DNA from: Lacticaseibacillus absianus
GTDB lineage: Bacteria > Bacillota > Bacilli > Lactobacillales > Lactobacillaceae
Direction: 5' to 3'
Assembly: GCF_013407595.1 (NCBI RefSeq)
Contig: NZ_JABEKX010000001.1
Location: 266,522-330,521, forward strand
DNA: 64,000 nt
In this document: positions 24,072 to 35,531 of the stretch, piece after piece
Numbering within the stretch: the stretch's first letter is position 1
Layout: each line of letters opens with the position of its first letter
Notes under the pieces: model-generated
What the model was told of the DNA's origin: nothing
The model's database searches: none
What the model saw: only the letters and a program-made list of their open reading frames with translations
Program-made: the position numbers and the translations under genes

Positions 24072-25757
24072 TTGAAGGCGACGCTTGATAAAGTTCAGTA
24101 TACCTACTCGGACCAAATAAAAGTGCAGATCATGCTAGATAAGGCACCCGAGTCGCTCCACTTTCGTTTTTATCGATTGATGGACTGTATCTTGACTAAA
24201 ACTGTCGGAAAAAGTGAATTCGGTTCTTTGACGTTTAGCTTTTCCGCAACTGTACTGGCATTAGATTCTCAGGCTGCTAACGGAATGCTGTTGATTGTTG
24301 AGGCAGAGGGTGCAAGTGGGCAGTTGATTGATTCAACGTCAGTCGTGTTTGATATTGTGGCGTCTCCATACCAGACGCCGAGATATGGTTTTGTGAGCGA
24401 TTTTAGTACGCGAGTCGATCCAACGCGAGTAATTTCCTCGCTACGTAGATATCATATTAATATTGTCCAATATTATGACTGGATGTATAGGCACCATCAG
24501 TTGTTGACCGATCAACCGGAATACGATGATGCGATGGGCAAACATATTTCTTTCAACACCGTCAGCGGACTGCAAGAGGCGGCTCATGCCGCTGGAATGA
24601 AAAATATCGCTTATGCTGCGATTTACGGTGCTCAACCGGAGTATGCTGAGTCACATCCAGCGGAGCGACTCTACAGCATTAGGGCGCAACCGTTAAACTT
24701 TCTTCCTCAGATTGCGTACATGGATGTTCATCTTAGTAGCGGTTGGGCACAACACATTGCCAATCAGTTCGTAGCGACGCTTGAACAGGGATTTGATGGA
24801 TTACACCTTGACACATACGGCTTTCCAAAAGAGGCGTTAAGCCACGATGGACAAGTAAGGTATCTGCGTGATGACATTCCAGCGTTGATCCAGATGTTAC
24901 GACGTCGGTTAGATCTCAATGACGCGACAAGGAATAAGGCAACAATTTTTAATAACGTCAATGGTTGGCCGTTGTCTGCTACTGCTCAAGCACCAACTGA
25001 AGCTAATTACATTGAGGTATGGTCGCCTCATGACACGTTATATGATCTCTATTTGTTGATTCAGAAGGCAAGAGCCATGGCACCGACGAAACCTGTCATT
25101 TTGGCTGCCTATCTCCACCAGTTTTTGGGTATAGATGAACATTCTCCAGTCAGCGACGTTGATGCTGCGTTGTATTCAAGCTTACTAACGATGGCTACAA
25201 TCTATGCTTCCGGTGGGTTTCACCTGGCCTTGGGCGATGATGCTCGAATCTTGACGCAGGCCTACTATTCGGATAATGCGCCAATGTTTGGTCCAGTTCA
25301 AGAGCGATTCCAGTCATACTTGGATTTTGTCGTTCAGAATGAAGCCTTACTCATCGCCCCCGAGCTAGTGGACGAAACAGAAGCAGTAGTGGACGGGATT
25401 AATGACGAGATTGTCTTGCAGGGTGTGTCGTACGCGTCCAAACCGGTTGTGGGTCGGGTGTGGGTATTGGTCAAAAAAACTAAGACGTTCGAAGTCATAC
25501 ATTTGATCAATCTCGTCGGAGCAGCGCATACGCAGTGGGCAGAGCGCAACGAAGGGCACCCTGACCTGTGTGAGCATATTGTCATCAGAGTCGAGTCGGT
25601 TGCGCGCAGACCCAAGCGTGTGTATAGTGCGTCACCCGATTCATCGAACTGGAAGGAATTGTCGTATCAGATATTCGAGTCAGAACGAGGCATTTTTTAT
25701 GAAATTGCAGTACCACAGCTGTTGATCTGGAATTTGATTTATATTGACTACGACTAA
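24072..25757 (+). CDS. GH66 dextranase/cycloisomaltooligosaccharide glucanotransferase-like, intracellular
   Basis: A 561-residue enzyme with the GH66 signature. It has a beta-sandwich start, then the barrel PRYGFVSDF, YYDWMYRHH, GFDGLHLDTYG (catalytic Asp near 248), FNNVNGWP and EANYIEVWSP (candidate acid/base Glu near 314). GH66 enzymes cut or cyclize alpha-1,6-glucan. There is no signal peptide and the protein is shorter than secreted dextranases. It should therefore act in the cytosol on imported oligosaccharides. The start is TTG after AGGGGGATTAG. It is first in an operon with ABC, GH13 and GH31 genes. Confidence 0.8.
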   Translation: MKATLDKVQYTYSDQIKVQIMLDKAPESLHFRFYRLMDCILTKTVGKSEFGSLTFSFSATVLALDSQAANGMLLIVEAEGASGQLIDSTSVVFDIVASPYQTPRYGFVSDFSTRVDPTRVISSLRRYHINIVQYYDWMYRHHQLLTDQPEYDDAMGKHISFNTVSGLQEAAHAAGMKNIAYAAIYGAQPEYAESHPAERLYSIRAQPLNFLPQIAYMDVHLSSGWAQHIANQFVATLEQGFDGLHLDTYGFPKEALSHDGQVRYLRDDIPALIQMLRRRLDLNDATRNKATIFNNVNGWPLSATAQAPTEANYIEVWSPHDTLYDLYLLIQKARAMAPTKPVILAAYLHQFLGIDEHSPVSDVDAALYSSLLTMATIYASGGFHLALGDDARILTQAYYSDNAPMFGPVQERFQSYLDFVVQNEALLIAPELVDETEAVVDGINDEIVLQGVSYASKPVVGRVWVLVKKTKTFEVIHLINLVGAAHTQWAERNEGHPDLCEHIVIRVESVARRPKRVYSASPDSSNWKELSYQIFESERGIFYEIAVPQLLIWNLIYIDYD

Positions 25758-25771
25758 AGGAGCGAATAAAA

Positions 25772-27022
25772 ATGAAAAAACAGCAGCTTATGTTTACCTC
25801 ACTTTTCATTGCCACGATTCTTGCAGGATGTGGAAGCAAGTCAACTCAGACGCCTCAGCAGTCATCTGATCAGAAGGTGACGATCACGATGTGGCAGACT
25901 TTTTCGGATGTGGAGACCAAGGTTTTTGACCAGAAAGTGATTCCTGCGTTTGAGAAGGCTAATCCAAATATCAAGGTAAAAGCGACGCGGATGCCTTCCG
26001 GTGATGAGTACAACCAGCAGATTATTCAGGCGGTTTCTGGCAATAGTGCGCCGGATCTCGCACGAGTTGAAGTTACGGCGGTTCCTAAATACGCCAAGTT
26101 AGGGGCATTTTATCAAATTGATAAACAGAAGGACTTTGAGCAGTTCTCTAAGCAACTAGTCAAAGGACCGCTGAGCACTAATCTTTATGAGGGTCATTAC
26201 TACGGGATTCCGCTGGATACGAACACGCGGGTCGCAATCTATAATAAAGCACTTCTGGCCAAGGCGGGACTTAAAACACCGCCCACTGATTTTAAGTCCT
26301 TGATAGATAAAGCTAAAGGTATTGTGGACGATGAGACATTTGTCTTTGGCCCGGCCGGGAGTAGCTCTTGGGGGCTGATGCCGTATTTCTACTCACTAGG
26401 CGGAACATTTGCCAATAAAAAGAGCACCAAGGCAACGGGTTATCTCGACAGTAAGGCTAGTATTCAAGCGATGAAGACGCTCGTTGAGTGGAATAAGAAA
26501 GGGTATATGGGCAAGTCCTTGACTGGCGGCCTTGGGACTTGGGAAGGTCTGAACGGTGGAAATTACCTGATGATCGACGACGGTCCATGGTATGCGCAGG
26601 CGAATAAAAAGACTGCCAATCAGGTGACCTATGCGCTTTTTCCGAAAGGTAAAGCGGGTAGCCTCGAAGTGATCGGTGGGGAAAACACTGTTATTTTTAA
26701 TAGCAGTAAGCACAAGGAAGCCGCATATAAGTTTGCAAAGTACTTGGCCTCTGACAAGGCACAGACAATTTTCGCTAAAGAACTCGAGATGCTACCGGTT
26801 AACCGAACAACCAGCAAAAAGCCAGTCGTTCAGGACAATGAATTGATGGCACTGTATTCCAAACAGCTTGACACCGCAGTATCGCGAATCCCATCGGCAA
26901 AGTGGGAACAAATCGACAAGACTATTTCATTAGCGTTTGAGAACTGCCTAGTGAAAGGCGGCGATCCAGCAGCAACGTTAAAGGATGCCGCTATGAAGGT
27001 TGATACTTATCTAGCTGAGTAG
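25772..27022 (+). CDS. ABC sugar-binding lipoprotein
   Basis: A 416-residue extracellular solute-binding protein family 1 member. The lipobox ILAGCGSKS gives a lipid-anchored Cys near 20, followed by a Ser/Gln linker and the binding fold (VTITMWQTFSDVETKVFDQK; YGIPLDTNTRVAIYNKALLA). It delivers oligosaccharides to the two permeases encoded next. Given the downstream GH13 and GH66 enzymes, isomalto-oligosaccharides are the likely cargo. Spacing to the previous gene is 14 bases, with AAAGGAG. Confidence 0.9.
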   Translation: MKKQQLMFTSLFIATILAGCGSKSTQTPQQSSDQKVTITMWQTFSDVETKVFDQKVIPAFEKANPNIKVKATRMPSGDEYNQQIIQAVSGNSAPDLARVEVTAVPKYAKLGAFYQIDKQKDFEQFSKQLVKGPLSTNLYEGHYYGIPLDTNTRVAIYNKALLAKAGLKTPPTDFKSLIDKAKGIVDDETFVFGPAGSSSWGLMPYFYSLGGTFANKKSTKATGYLDSKASIQAMKTLVEWNKKGYMGKSLTGGLGTWEGLNGGNYLMIDDGPWYAQANKKTANQVTYALFPKGKAGSLEVIGGENTVIFNSSKHKEAAYKFAKYLASDKAQTIFAKELEMLPVNRTTSKKPVVQDNELMALYSKQLDTAVSRIPSAKWEQIDKTISLAFENCLVKGGDPAATLKDAAMKVDTYLAE

Positions 27023-27038
27023 GATGGGAGACGGCATA

Positions 27039-27947
27039 ATGGCACACACGAAACAACGAAGGGAGAATATGACCGCGCTGATGTTTATTGGTGTGGGGCT
27101 CTTTCTCTTCACGGTATTCATCTTCTATCCACAGGTTAAAAATGTCTATATGGCATTCACGAATTACAACATTATGCCAGGCTCTGAAAATCGATTTGTC
27201 GGGTTTGAAAACTTCAAATCAATGTTTGCAACTGGCGGGACATTCGGTAATAGCGACTCGTTTATGTTGGCATTACGAAACTCCGTACTTGCGGTGCTAG
27301 TTACCGTGCCAGGGCAGCTTATTCTTGGGTTGGTAATTGCGATCATGATCGATCGAGTTAGCCATGGTCGTTTATTTTATAAAGTGATGCTATACATTCC
27401 GGTAATCTCTAGCTGGGTCGTGGTTTCAATCCTGTTTAAGTATCTGTTCCAAGATACTAAAGGCTCGCTGATTAACTATTATCTACTCAAACTGAATCTG
27501 ATCAGCCATCCTGTCGCCTGGCTTCAGAACACATGGACCGCCAGTGCGGTAATCTGGGCTTTGTGTATATGGAAAGGCGTTGGTTGGGTAATTATTATTT
27601 ACAATGCGGCCATACAGACCTTGCCGAAGGAACTGTATGAGGTGTCATACTTGGAAGGTGCGAATCCGATTCAGCGGTTTTTCTACATTACGCTGCCCTT
27701 GTTGAAAAAAACGACGATTTATGTGGTGGTTCAGCTGACAATCGGGGCATTCGGCATAATGATACAGGTGATGCTGATCACGGCAGGTGGGCCGATGGGA
27801 ACAACAGAAACGCTAAACAGTTATATGTACAGCAAGGCGTTTACTGAATTCCAGTTTGGCTACTCGTCGGCGGTCTCACTGGTGATGGGGGCAGTTGTAA
27901 TTGGAACTACGCTGCTTCAGCGAAAGTTAATGCGGGAGGAGAAGTAA
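27039..27947 (+). CDS. ABC sugar permease, MalF/MsmF type
   Basis: A 302-residue inner-membrane permease with six helices and the ABC-ATPase coupling motif YEVSYLEGANPIQRFFYITL. The start is ATG at 27039, 8 nt after GGGAG; an upstream in-frame ATG at 27024 overlaps that ribosome site. It pairs with the next permease, whose ATG overlaps its stop by one base. No ATPase gene is present in the operon, as in other Msm-type systems that use a shared MsmK ATPase encoded elsewhere. Confidence 0.9.
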   Translation: MAHTKQRRENMTALMFIGVGLFLFTVFIFYPQVKNVYMAFTNYNIMPGSENRFVGFENFKSMFATGGTFGNSDSFMLALRNSVLAVLVTVPGQLILGLVIAIMIDRVSHGRLFYKVMLYIPVISSWVVVSILFKYLFQDTKGSLINYYLLKLNLISHPVAWLQNTWTASAVIWALCIWKGVGWVIIIYNAAIQTLPKELYEVSYLEGANPIQRFFYITLPLLKKTTIYVVVQLTIGAFGIMIQVMLITAGGPMGTTETLNSYMYSKAFTEFQFGYSSAVSLVMGAVVIGTTLLQRKLMREEK

Positions 27948-28780
27948 TGAGAAAAAAGCAACGCTCTTTACAAATTTTTCTTCACGTTATCCTTATCGGT
28001 CTTGTCCTGTTCTCGATCTTCCCGTTCTTGTACATGCTTGCAACGGCAATGACTGAGGATTCGTACACAATGCCCTACCCGCCGGTGATCATTCCGAAAT
28101 CGTTTTACTTTGGTAACTTTGTATCTGCATGGACTTCCAGCAACTTTGCTAGATTTTTTATGAACAGCTTATTTGTCTCCACAGTCTCCACGATGCTGAC
28201 TATTATTGTGTCGGTGATGTCTGCCTATGGTTTTGCGAAGATCAATTTTACGGGTAAGAATATCCTCTTTAACCTGTACATTTTTTCCATGATGATTCCA
28301 GCGGTTCTATCGCTAGTTTCACAGTATACCGTTCTGAACGCTGTGCACCTAATCGATACTTATACGGGTTTGATTCTGCTCTATGTTAGTGGCGGGATCG
28401 CAGGAAACATGTACTTTCTAAAGGGATTTATCGAGGATATTCCCGCGGAATATGAAGAGTCGGTGTATATTGACGGCGGTAGCCGATGGACAGTCTTGCG
28501 CCACGTTATCTTGCCAATGTGCAAGTCCTCGATAGCGACCTTGGCCATCTTGTCGTTCATGGGTTCATGGGATGAATTTTTCTCGGCTTTGACCATTATA
28601 AAAACAGAGTCCAAACGAACATTGCCGATTGCGATCAAGATGTTTCAAGGGCAAAATGCGACGCAATGGGGATTGGTTTTTGCAGCGTCGCTTATCGCTT
28701 TGGTTCCAATACTGCTGATCTTTATCACCTTCCAAAAAGCATTTGTGAAGGAAAACGAAGGCGGCGGAATCAAAGGATAA
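27947..28780 (+). CDS. ABC sugar permease, MalG/MsmG type
   Basis: A 277-residue permease with six helices and the coupling motif EESVYIDGGSRWTVLRHVIL. It overlaps the previous stop by one base (TAATG), so translation is coupled. It is the second half of the transport channel for the oligosaccharide delivered by the lipoprotein. Confidence 0.9.
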   Translation: MRKKQRSLQIFLHVILIGLVLFSIFPFLYMLATAMTEDSYTMPYPPVIIPKSFYFGNFVSAWTSSNFARFFMNSLFVSTVSTMLTIIVSVMSAYGFAKINFTGKNILFNLYIFSMMIPAVLSLVSQYTVLNAVHLIDTYTGLILLYVSGGIAGNMYFLKGFIEDIPAEYEESVYIDGGSRWTVLRHVILPMCKSSIATLAILSFMGSWDEFFSALTIIKTESKRTLPIAIKMFQGQNATQWGLVFAASLIALVPILLIFITFQKAFVKENEGGGIKG

Positions 28781-28822
28781 ACGGCGATCTAGCTATGTAA
28801 TGTAAATAAAAGAGGTAATTGA

Positions 28823-30454
28823 ATGACGACTGGTAAATGGTGGCAGAACGTTGTAATGTACCAGATTTACCCACGCTCCTTCCAAGATAGTAACGGGGAT
28901 GGAGTCGGCGACATCCCTGGGATCATCTCACGCTTAGATTATCTGCAACAGTTGGGTGTCGGAGGGATCTGGCTTAGTCCGGTCTATGCGTCGCCTAACG
29001 ATGACAACGGGTACGATATTTCGGATTACGAAGCGATCATGCCGGAATTCGGCACGATGGCGGATATGGAACGACTGATTGCAGAAGCCAAGGCGCGTGG
29101 GATTCGGATCGTGATGGATTTGGTTGTGAACCACACCAGCGATGAGCACCGCTGGTTCGTAGAGGGCCGAAAAGCCAAAGATGCACCGTATCACGATTTT
29201 TACGTCTGGCGCGATCCGGTTGAAGGGCAGGATGTTCCGAATGATCTGCGTTCGACGTTTAGCGGCCCAGCTTGGACATATGACCCGACGGTTGGCCAGT
29301 ACTATCTGCACCTGTTCAGCCCGAAGCAGCCGGATCTGAATTGGGCCAATCCAGTGGTGCGGCACGCTGTTTATGACATGATGAACTTCTGGATTGCTAA
29401 GGGGATCGGTGGGTTCCGCATGGACGTGATCGATTTGATCGGTAAGGAACCCGATAAGATGATCACGGGCAACGGCCCAAAGCTTCACGATTACTTGCAG
29501 GAGATGAATCGAAACACATTCGGTGGTAAAGACTTGATGACAGTGGGTGAGACCTGGGGCGCAACACCTGAAAATGCCAAGTTGTTCTCAGACCCGGCGC
29601 GGCATGAGCTGTCAATGGTCTTCCAATTCGAGCACAGCGGGCTCGACCAGCAGCCTGGGGGTGAGAAGTGGGATCTCCAACCGCTGGCGATCCCCAACTT
29701 GAAACGCGTCCTTTCCAAATGGCAGACGACGTTAGGCGAGCGGGGTTGGAACAGTCTGTTCTGGAATAATCACGACCTGCCGCGAATTGTGTCGCGTTGG
29801 GGCAACGATCAGACTTATCATGACCAGAGCGCGAAGCTATTTGCGATCCTGCTGCACATGATGAAAGGAACGCCTTACATCTATCAAGGCGAAGAAATCG
29901 GCATGACGAACTATCCAATCACCGATGCCTCAGAGATTGATGATATTGAGAGCCTGAATCTTTACAATGAACGGGTTCAAGCGGGTTATGATCCAGCCGG
30001 TGTGATCCACTCGATTAATGTCAAAGGGCGAGACAACGCACGGACCCCAATGCAGTGGGACGCTAACGATGGGGCGGGTTTCACCACCGGTAAGCCATGG
30101 CTACACATTAACCCGAACCATGTACAGTACAACGTGGCGAGCGAGGTGGCCGATGCGGACTCAGTTTGGGCGACCTATCAGCAGTTGATTGCGCTACGTA
30201 AGCAGAATGATCTGGTAGTTTGGGGCGATTATGCGCTGCTGGAAGATACCGCTGATGACGTGTTTGCCTACTACCGGACGGATCAAAGTCATCGGTGGCT
30301 GGTTGTTGCCAACATCTCAGCGGAGCCGAATGCGTTCACGTTGATGGATCAGGCTGAACGGCTGATCATCAGCAATTATGCGGACACAGCACTGACTGGT
30401 GGCGAGCGGCAGTTGCGGCCGTATGAGGCATTCGTGGTTGAAGTGAAGGCATAG
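28823..30454 (+). CDS. dexB: GH13 glucan 1,6-alpha-glucosidase/oligo-1,6-glucosidase
   Basis: A 543-residue GH13 subfamily-31-type enzyme. It opens WWQNVVMYQIYPRSFQDSNG and has DLVVNHTSDEH, GFRMDVIDLIG (nucleophile Asp near 201), VGETWG (acid/base Glu near 243) and FWNNHDLPRIVSRWG (transition-state Asp near 318). VIDLIGK after the nucleophile is the 1,6-cleaving signature, in place of the VIN of maltases. It removes glucose from isomalto-oligosaccharides or from products of the GH66 enzyme in the cytosol. It is downstream of the ABC genes, with AGAGG before the ATG. Confidence 0.85.
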   Translation: MTTGKWWQNVVMYQIYPRSFQDSNGDGVGDIPGIISRLDYLQQLGVGGIWLSPVYASPNDDNGYDISDYEAIMPEFGTMADMERLIAEAKARGIRIVMDLVVNHTSDEHRWFVEGRKAKDAPYHDFYVWRDPVEGQDVPNDLRSTFSGPAWTYDPTVGQYYLHLFSPKQPDLNWANPVVRHAVYDMMNFWIAKGIGGFRMDVIDLIGKEPDKMITGNGPKLHDYLQEMNRNTFGGKDLMTVGETWGATPENAKLFSDPARHELSMVFQFEHSGLDQQPGGEKWDLQPLAIPNLKRVLSKWQTTLGERGWNSLFWNNHDLPRIVSRWGNDQTYHDQSAKLFAILLHMMKGTPYIYQGEEIGMTNYPITDASEIDDIESLNLYNERVQAGYDPAGVIHSINVKGRDNARTPMQWDANDGAGFTTGKPWLHINPNHVQYNVASEVADADSVWATYQQLIALRKQNDLVVWGDYALLEDTADDVFAYYRTDQSHRWLVVANISAEPNAFTLMDQAERLIISNYADTALTGGERQLRPYEAFVVEVKA

Positions 30455-30467
30455 ACGACGCCTTGAT

Positions 30468-30505
30468 AGGCAAAAGTGGGTCCTTTCGAGGGCCTGCTTT
30501 TGCCT
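30468..30505 (+). terminator. Intercistronic hairpin between GH13 and GH31
   Basis: AGGCAAAAG and CTTTTGCCT (with extra pairing of GGGTCC and GGCCT inside) form a strong stem at 30468-30505. The T-run is weak, so partial termination or an mRNA-processing role is more likely than a full stop. Confidence 0.5.
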
Positions 30506-30546
30506 AAAATGGGAATCGTCTCGAACTAACCGAGTGAGGGATGAAA

Positions 30547-32817
30547 ATGAAAAACAATGTATTGACGGATGGGCACTATCGCATCACCGTCTTAACTGAC
30601 GGTTTGTTGCGCTTGGAATATTCAACGCAGGGCCAGTTCGTTGACCAGCGTACGATTCAGGTCACCAACCGGAGTTTTCCAGTCTTTGACTACACGGTGA
30701 TCGATAAAGCTGACCAGCTTGAGATCATCACGAAGGAACTGCATCTGTTTTATGATAAGCAGCCCTTCTCGCCGAGCGGCTTGGTGATCCAGATGACCCC
30801 GGCTGACGAGCGTTATGGCGGGACGTACCGTTACGGCGATCACCCGAACACCTTGAAAGGGACCGCCCGGACGTTGGACGGCTGTGACGGGGAGACACCG
30901 CTGCAGGATGGCATCATTTCCCGAGAGGGGTTCGCGCTGCTGGATGACTCCGAGACCATGCTGTTGGCTGACGATCAGATCCTGAGTGCCAAGGCGACTC
31001 AGTCAACGGATCTGTATTTCTTTGGCTACAACCATCACTACAAGACAGCGCTACATGACTTTTATCGGTTAAGCGGCGCAACACCGCTGCTGCCGCGGTT
31101 TACCTTAGGCAACTGGTGGAGTCGCTACTGGCCGTATACTGAGGCGAGTTATCTGAAGCTGATGGACCGGTTCCGCGCCGAAGAGATTCCGCTATCCGTC
31201 GGTATGATTGACATGGACTGGCATCTGACGGACATTCCGCAGCAGTGCGGCAGTGGCTGGACGGGTTACACGTGGAACAAGCAGCTATTCCCGGACCCAG
31301 CCCGGTTCCTGAACAAGTTGCACACGCTCGGAATGCAAACTAGCCTCAACGTGCACCCGGCTGACGGGATCCGTCCGTTTGAAGCGGCTTATCCAGCAGT
31401 GGCCGAGGCGCTGGATCTGGATCAAGTCAAAGGGGAACCTGCGTCCTTTGATTTGATGAACCTCAACTTCCGCCGCGCGTACTTCGAGCTGGTGCACCAT
31501 CCACTTGAAAAAGAAGGCGTCGACTTCTGGTGGATCGATTGGCAGCAAGGTACGGTGTCCCGCGCCGCGGATGTCGATCCGCTGTGGTTGCTCAACCACT
31601 ACCACTATCTGGATCACCAACTGCATCATGCCGACGGATTAATTCTCTCACGGTATGCCGGCCCTGGTAGTCACCGTTACCCGGTCGGCTTCTCAGGTGA
31701 TACGATCATCAGCTGGCGTTCTTTGGACTTTCAGCCGTACTTCACGGTAACTGCTTCCAATATCGGTTATGGGTGGTGGAGTCACGACATTGGTGGTCAC
31801 ATGGGCGGCACGCGCGATTCGGAACTCACGACGCGCTGGGTTCAACTGGGGGTCTTCAGCCCGATCAACCGGCTGCATAGTTCAGCTAACCGTTATTCTG
31901 GCAAAGAACCGTGGAAATTTGATGCCCGCTATCACCAGACCATGGCTGAGTATCTGCGGTTACGGCAACGCTTAGTCCCGTATCTTTACACGATGAATGT
32001 GCGGGCGCATGAGCAAGGTGATCCGTTGATCGAGCCGATGTATTATGCTTATCCGCGCGATGACCGAGCGTATCAGTACCGTAACCAGTATCGATTCGGG
32101 ACTCAAATGATGGTCATGCCGATCACGACTCCAGAGCGACCCGCGCTTCAGTACGGGACTGTGAAGATGTGGTTCCCAGAAGGCGACTGGCGGGACATGA
32201 CGACCGGTTGGCACTATCCGGGCAATACCGAAATGACCGTCAACCGCCGGCTGGAAGACTATCCGGTCTTCGTTCAGGCCGGTGCGATCGTGCCGATGGT
32301 CGGCGTCGATCAATCTGCAGACTTCGGCACCGCATTACCGGATGTGATCGACTGGTGGGTCTACCCTGGTGCGGACAATACGTTCGCGATGGTCGAAGAC
32401 GACGGTGATCGACGTGTCGTGTCAACGCTGCACTTAAACGCGAAGATCAATCAAGTCAGCCTGTCCGTGACCGGGGACACGACGATTCTGCCTGTCCAAC
32501 GCAAGCATCGCGTCATCGTCGTCGACCGTGGCGTCCAGACGACATGCGCAATCAGCGATGGCGGCGTGGTCGACTTACCACAGTCTGATTCTCAAGCGAC
32601 CCAAGCCGCGATGTCGGCCGTGCTTGATGAACGAATCAAGCGACCAATCAATGGCTATGACTTCAAGGGTGAGCTGGCCGACAGGCTGACCACGCTGAAG
32701 GGGACCGCGTTGGATGACTATCTTCAGACGCTGACAGATCGCGATTTGGCTGCGCTCTACCACGAACTCGTACGGGTGTCTAGCTGCTCCGGGGTCGCAC
32801 TCAACCTCCAAGAATAG
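30547..32817 (+). CDS. GH31 alpha-glucosidase-type hydrolase
   Basis: A 756-residue GH31 enzyme: an N-terminal beta domain, barrel with LGNWWSRYWPYTEASYLKLM, MIDMDWHLTDI, nucleophile region DFWWIDWQQG and acid/base region GFSGDTIISW. The nucleophile motif WIDWQ replaces the usual WxDMNE, placing it in a divergent branch. Substrate specificity cannot be assigned; non-1,6-linked gluco-oligosaccharides are a guess. A C-terminal helical tail of about 50 residues follows the beta domains. The ATG at 30547 is 6 nt after GAGGG; an ATG at 30541 is closer than usual. It is last in the operon, before a bidirectional terminator. Confidence 0.8.
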   Translation: MKNNVLTDGHYRITVLTDGLLRLEYSTQGQFVDQRTIQVTNRSFPVFDYTVIDKADQLEIITKELHLFYDKQPFSPSGLVIQMTPADERYGGTYRYGDHPNTLKGTARTLDGCDGETPLQDGIISREGFALLDDSETMLLADDQILSAKATQSTDLYFFGYNHHYKTALHDFYRLSGATPLLPRFTLGNWWSRYWPYTEASYLKLMDRFRAEEIPLSVGMIDMDWHLTDIPQQCGSGWTGYTWNKQLFPDPARFLNKLHTLGMQTSLNVHPADGIRPFEAAYPAVAEALDLDQVKGEPASFDLMNLNFRRAYFELVHHPLEKEGVDFWWIDWQQGTVSRAADVDPLWLLNHYHYLDHQLHHADGLILSRYAGPGSHRYPVGFSGDTIISWRSLDFQPYFTVTASNIGYGWWSHDIGGHMGGTRDSELTTRWVQLGVFSPINRLHSSANRYSGKEPWKFDARYHQTMAEYLRLRQRLVPYLYTMNVRAHEQGDPLIEPMYYAYPRDDRAYQYRNQYRFGTQMMVMPITTPERPALQYGTVKMWFPEGDWRDMTTGWHYPGNTEMTVNRRLEDYPVFVQAGAIVPMVGVDQSADFGTALPDVIDWWVYPGADNTFAMVEDDGDRRVVSTLHLNAKINQVSLSVTGDTTILPVQRKHRVIVVDRGVQTTCAISDGGVVDLPQSDSQATQAAMSAVLDERIKRPINGYDFKGELADRLTTLKGTALDDYLQTLTDRDLAALYHELVRVSSCSGVALNLQE

Positions 32818-32866
32818 GATTGGCCGCATCGCTTAATGTCACGGCGCTTTATCTTGAGGTGTTTGA

Positions 32867-34528
<1,662 letters not shown>

Positions 34529-34532
34529 GTGG

Positions 34533-34567
34533 GATGGGGCTTGAACGCACCGGGTTCAGACCCCATC
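34533..34567 (+). terminator. Hairpin after the GH1 gene
   Basis: GATGGGG..TTGAAC pairs with GTTCA.ACCCCATC in a stem of about 13 bp with a 6-nt loop, directly after the stop. There is no long T-run, so its strength is uncertain. Confidence 0.6.
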
Positions 34568-34598
34568 GTGCGCGCCTCGAAGACAAGGAGTGTTGACC

Positions 34599-35414
34599 AT
34601 GTCGATCAAGCTGATCGCATTAGATATCGATGATACGTTACTGACCTCTGACCAGACCATCCTGCCGAGCACCAAGGCGGCGGTCGCCGCGGCCTTGGCG
34701 CGTGGAATCAAGGTCGTGCTCTGCACCGGCCGCCCGCTGGCCGGCGTTCAGCCGTTCCTCGACGCGCTCGGCATCACCGGGCCCGACCAGTACGTCGTCA
34801 CCTACAACGGCGCGGTGATCGAGACCGTCGCCGGGCAGGTCGTCGCGAAGCGCCTGATCGACCGCGCCGGCTACGAGACGCTGACGGCGTACGCCAAGGC
34901 GCAGCACCTGCCGTTCAACGTGCTGGATGAAGACAGTGTGATCTACACCGCCGACCGTGACGTCGACGCGATCACCGTGGTCCAGGCGTTGGAAAACCAA
35001 GCGGGCATCCTGATCCGCGACCCGGAAGACCTGCCGGCGGACTTTGCGATCGCCAAGGGCCTCTTCGTCGGGGACCCCGCCCAGCTGGACGCCGCAGAAC
35101 CCGCGGTGCACGCGGCGTTTGACGCCGACTATTCGGTCATTCGCGCTGGGCGCTACTTCCTCGAGGTGATGCAGGCCGGCGTGGACAAGGGCCAGGCCCT
35201 GCGCGACCTAGCCGCGCTGCTCGGGTTCACGCGCGACGAGCTGATGGCGGTCGGGGATGAAGGCAACGACCTCGCGATGTTCGCCGCGGTCGGCACCGCC
35301 GTCGCAATGGGCAACGGCAGCGACATCGCCAAGGCTGCCGCCGGCCACGTGACGGGCACCAACGACGAAGGTGGGCTAGCGGCCGCCATCGAGCGGTTCG
35401 CGCTGACGGACTGA
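34599..35414 (+). CDS. Cof-type HAD phosphatase
   Basis: A 271-residue HAD hydrolase of the Cof/YidA class. It has DIDDTLL (nucleophile Asp), LCTGRPLAG (motif II region), a C2 cap, and the Mg2+ loop AVGDEGNDLAMFAAVGTAVA preceded by the Lys of VDKGQAL. These enzymes dephosphorylate sugar phosphates or flavin intermediates with broad specificity. The ATG at 34599 follows AAGGAG by 8 nt; an upstream GTG is in the ribosome site. It lies between the 6-phospho-glucosidase and pyruvate kinase genes. Confidence 0.85.
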   Translation: MSIKLIALDIDDTLLTSDQTILPSTKAAVAAALARGIKVVLCTGRPLAGVQPFLDALGITGPDQYVVTYNGAVIETVAGQVVAKRLIDRAGYETLTAYAKAQHLPFNVLDEDSVIYTADRDVDAITVVQALENQAGILIRDPEDLPADFAIAKGLFVGDPAQLDAAEPAVHAAFDADYSVIRAGRYFLEVMQAGVDKGQALRDLAALLGFTRDELMAVGDEGNDLAMFAAVGTAVAMGNGSDIAKAAAGHVTGTNDEGGLAAAIERFALTD

Positions 35415-35429
35415 GCGATCCGGACACGA

Positions 35430-35466
35430 GCGCCTGGGGACACCAAGTGGTGGCGCCAGGCGCTTT
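35430..35466 (+). terminator. Intrinsic terminator after the HAD gene
   Basis: GCGCCTGG pairs with CCAGGCGC around a loop that can also fold, followed by TTTTT. Confidence 0.7.
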
Positions 35467-35531
35467 TTGCCGGCGGCGGACCGGTCGGCGCCGGCAACGG
35501 GGGCATTTTTTTCGCGGAATCCCTAAAAAGT

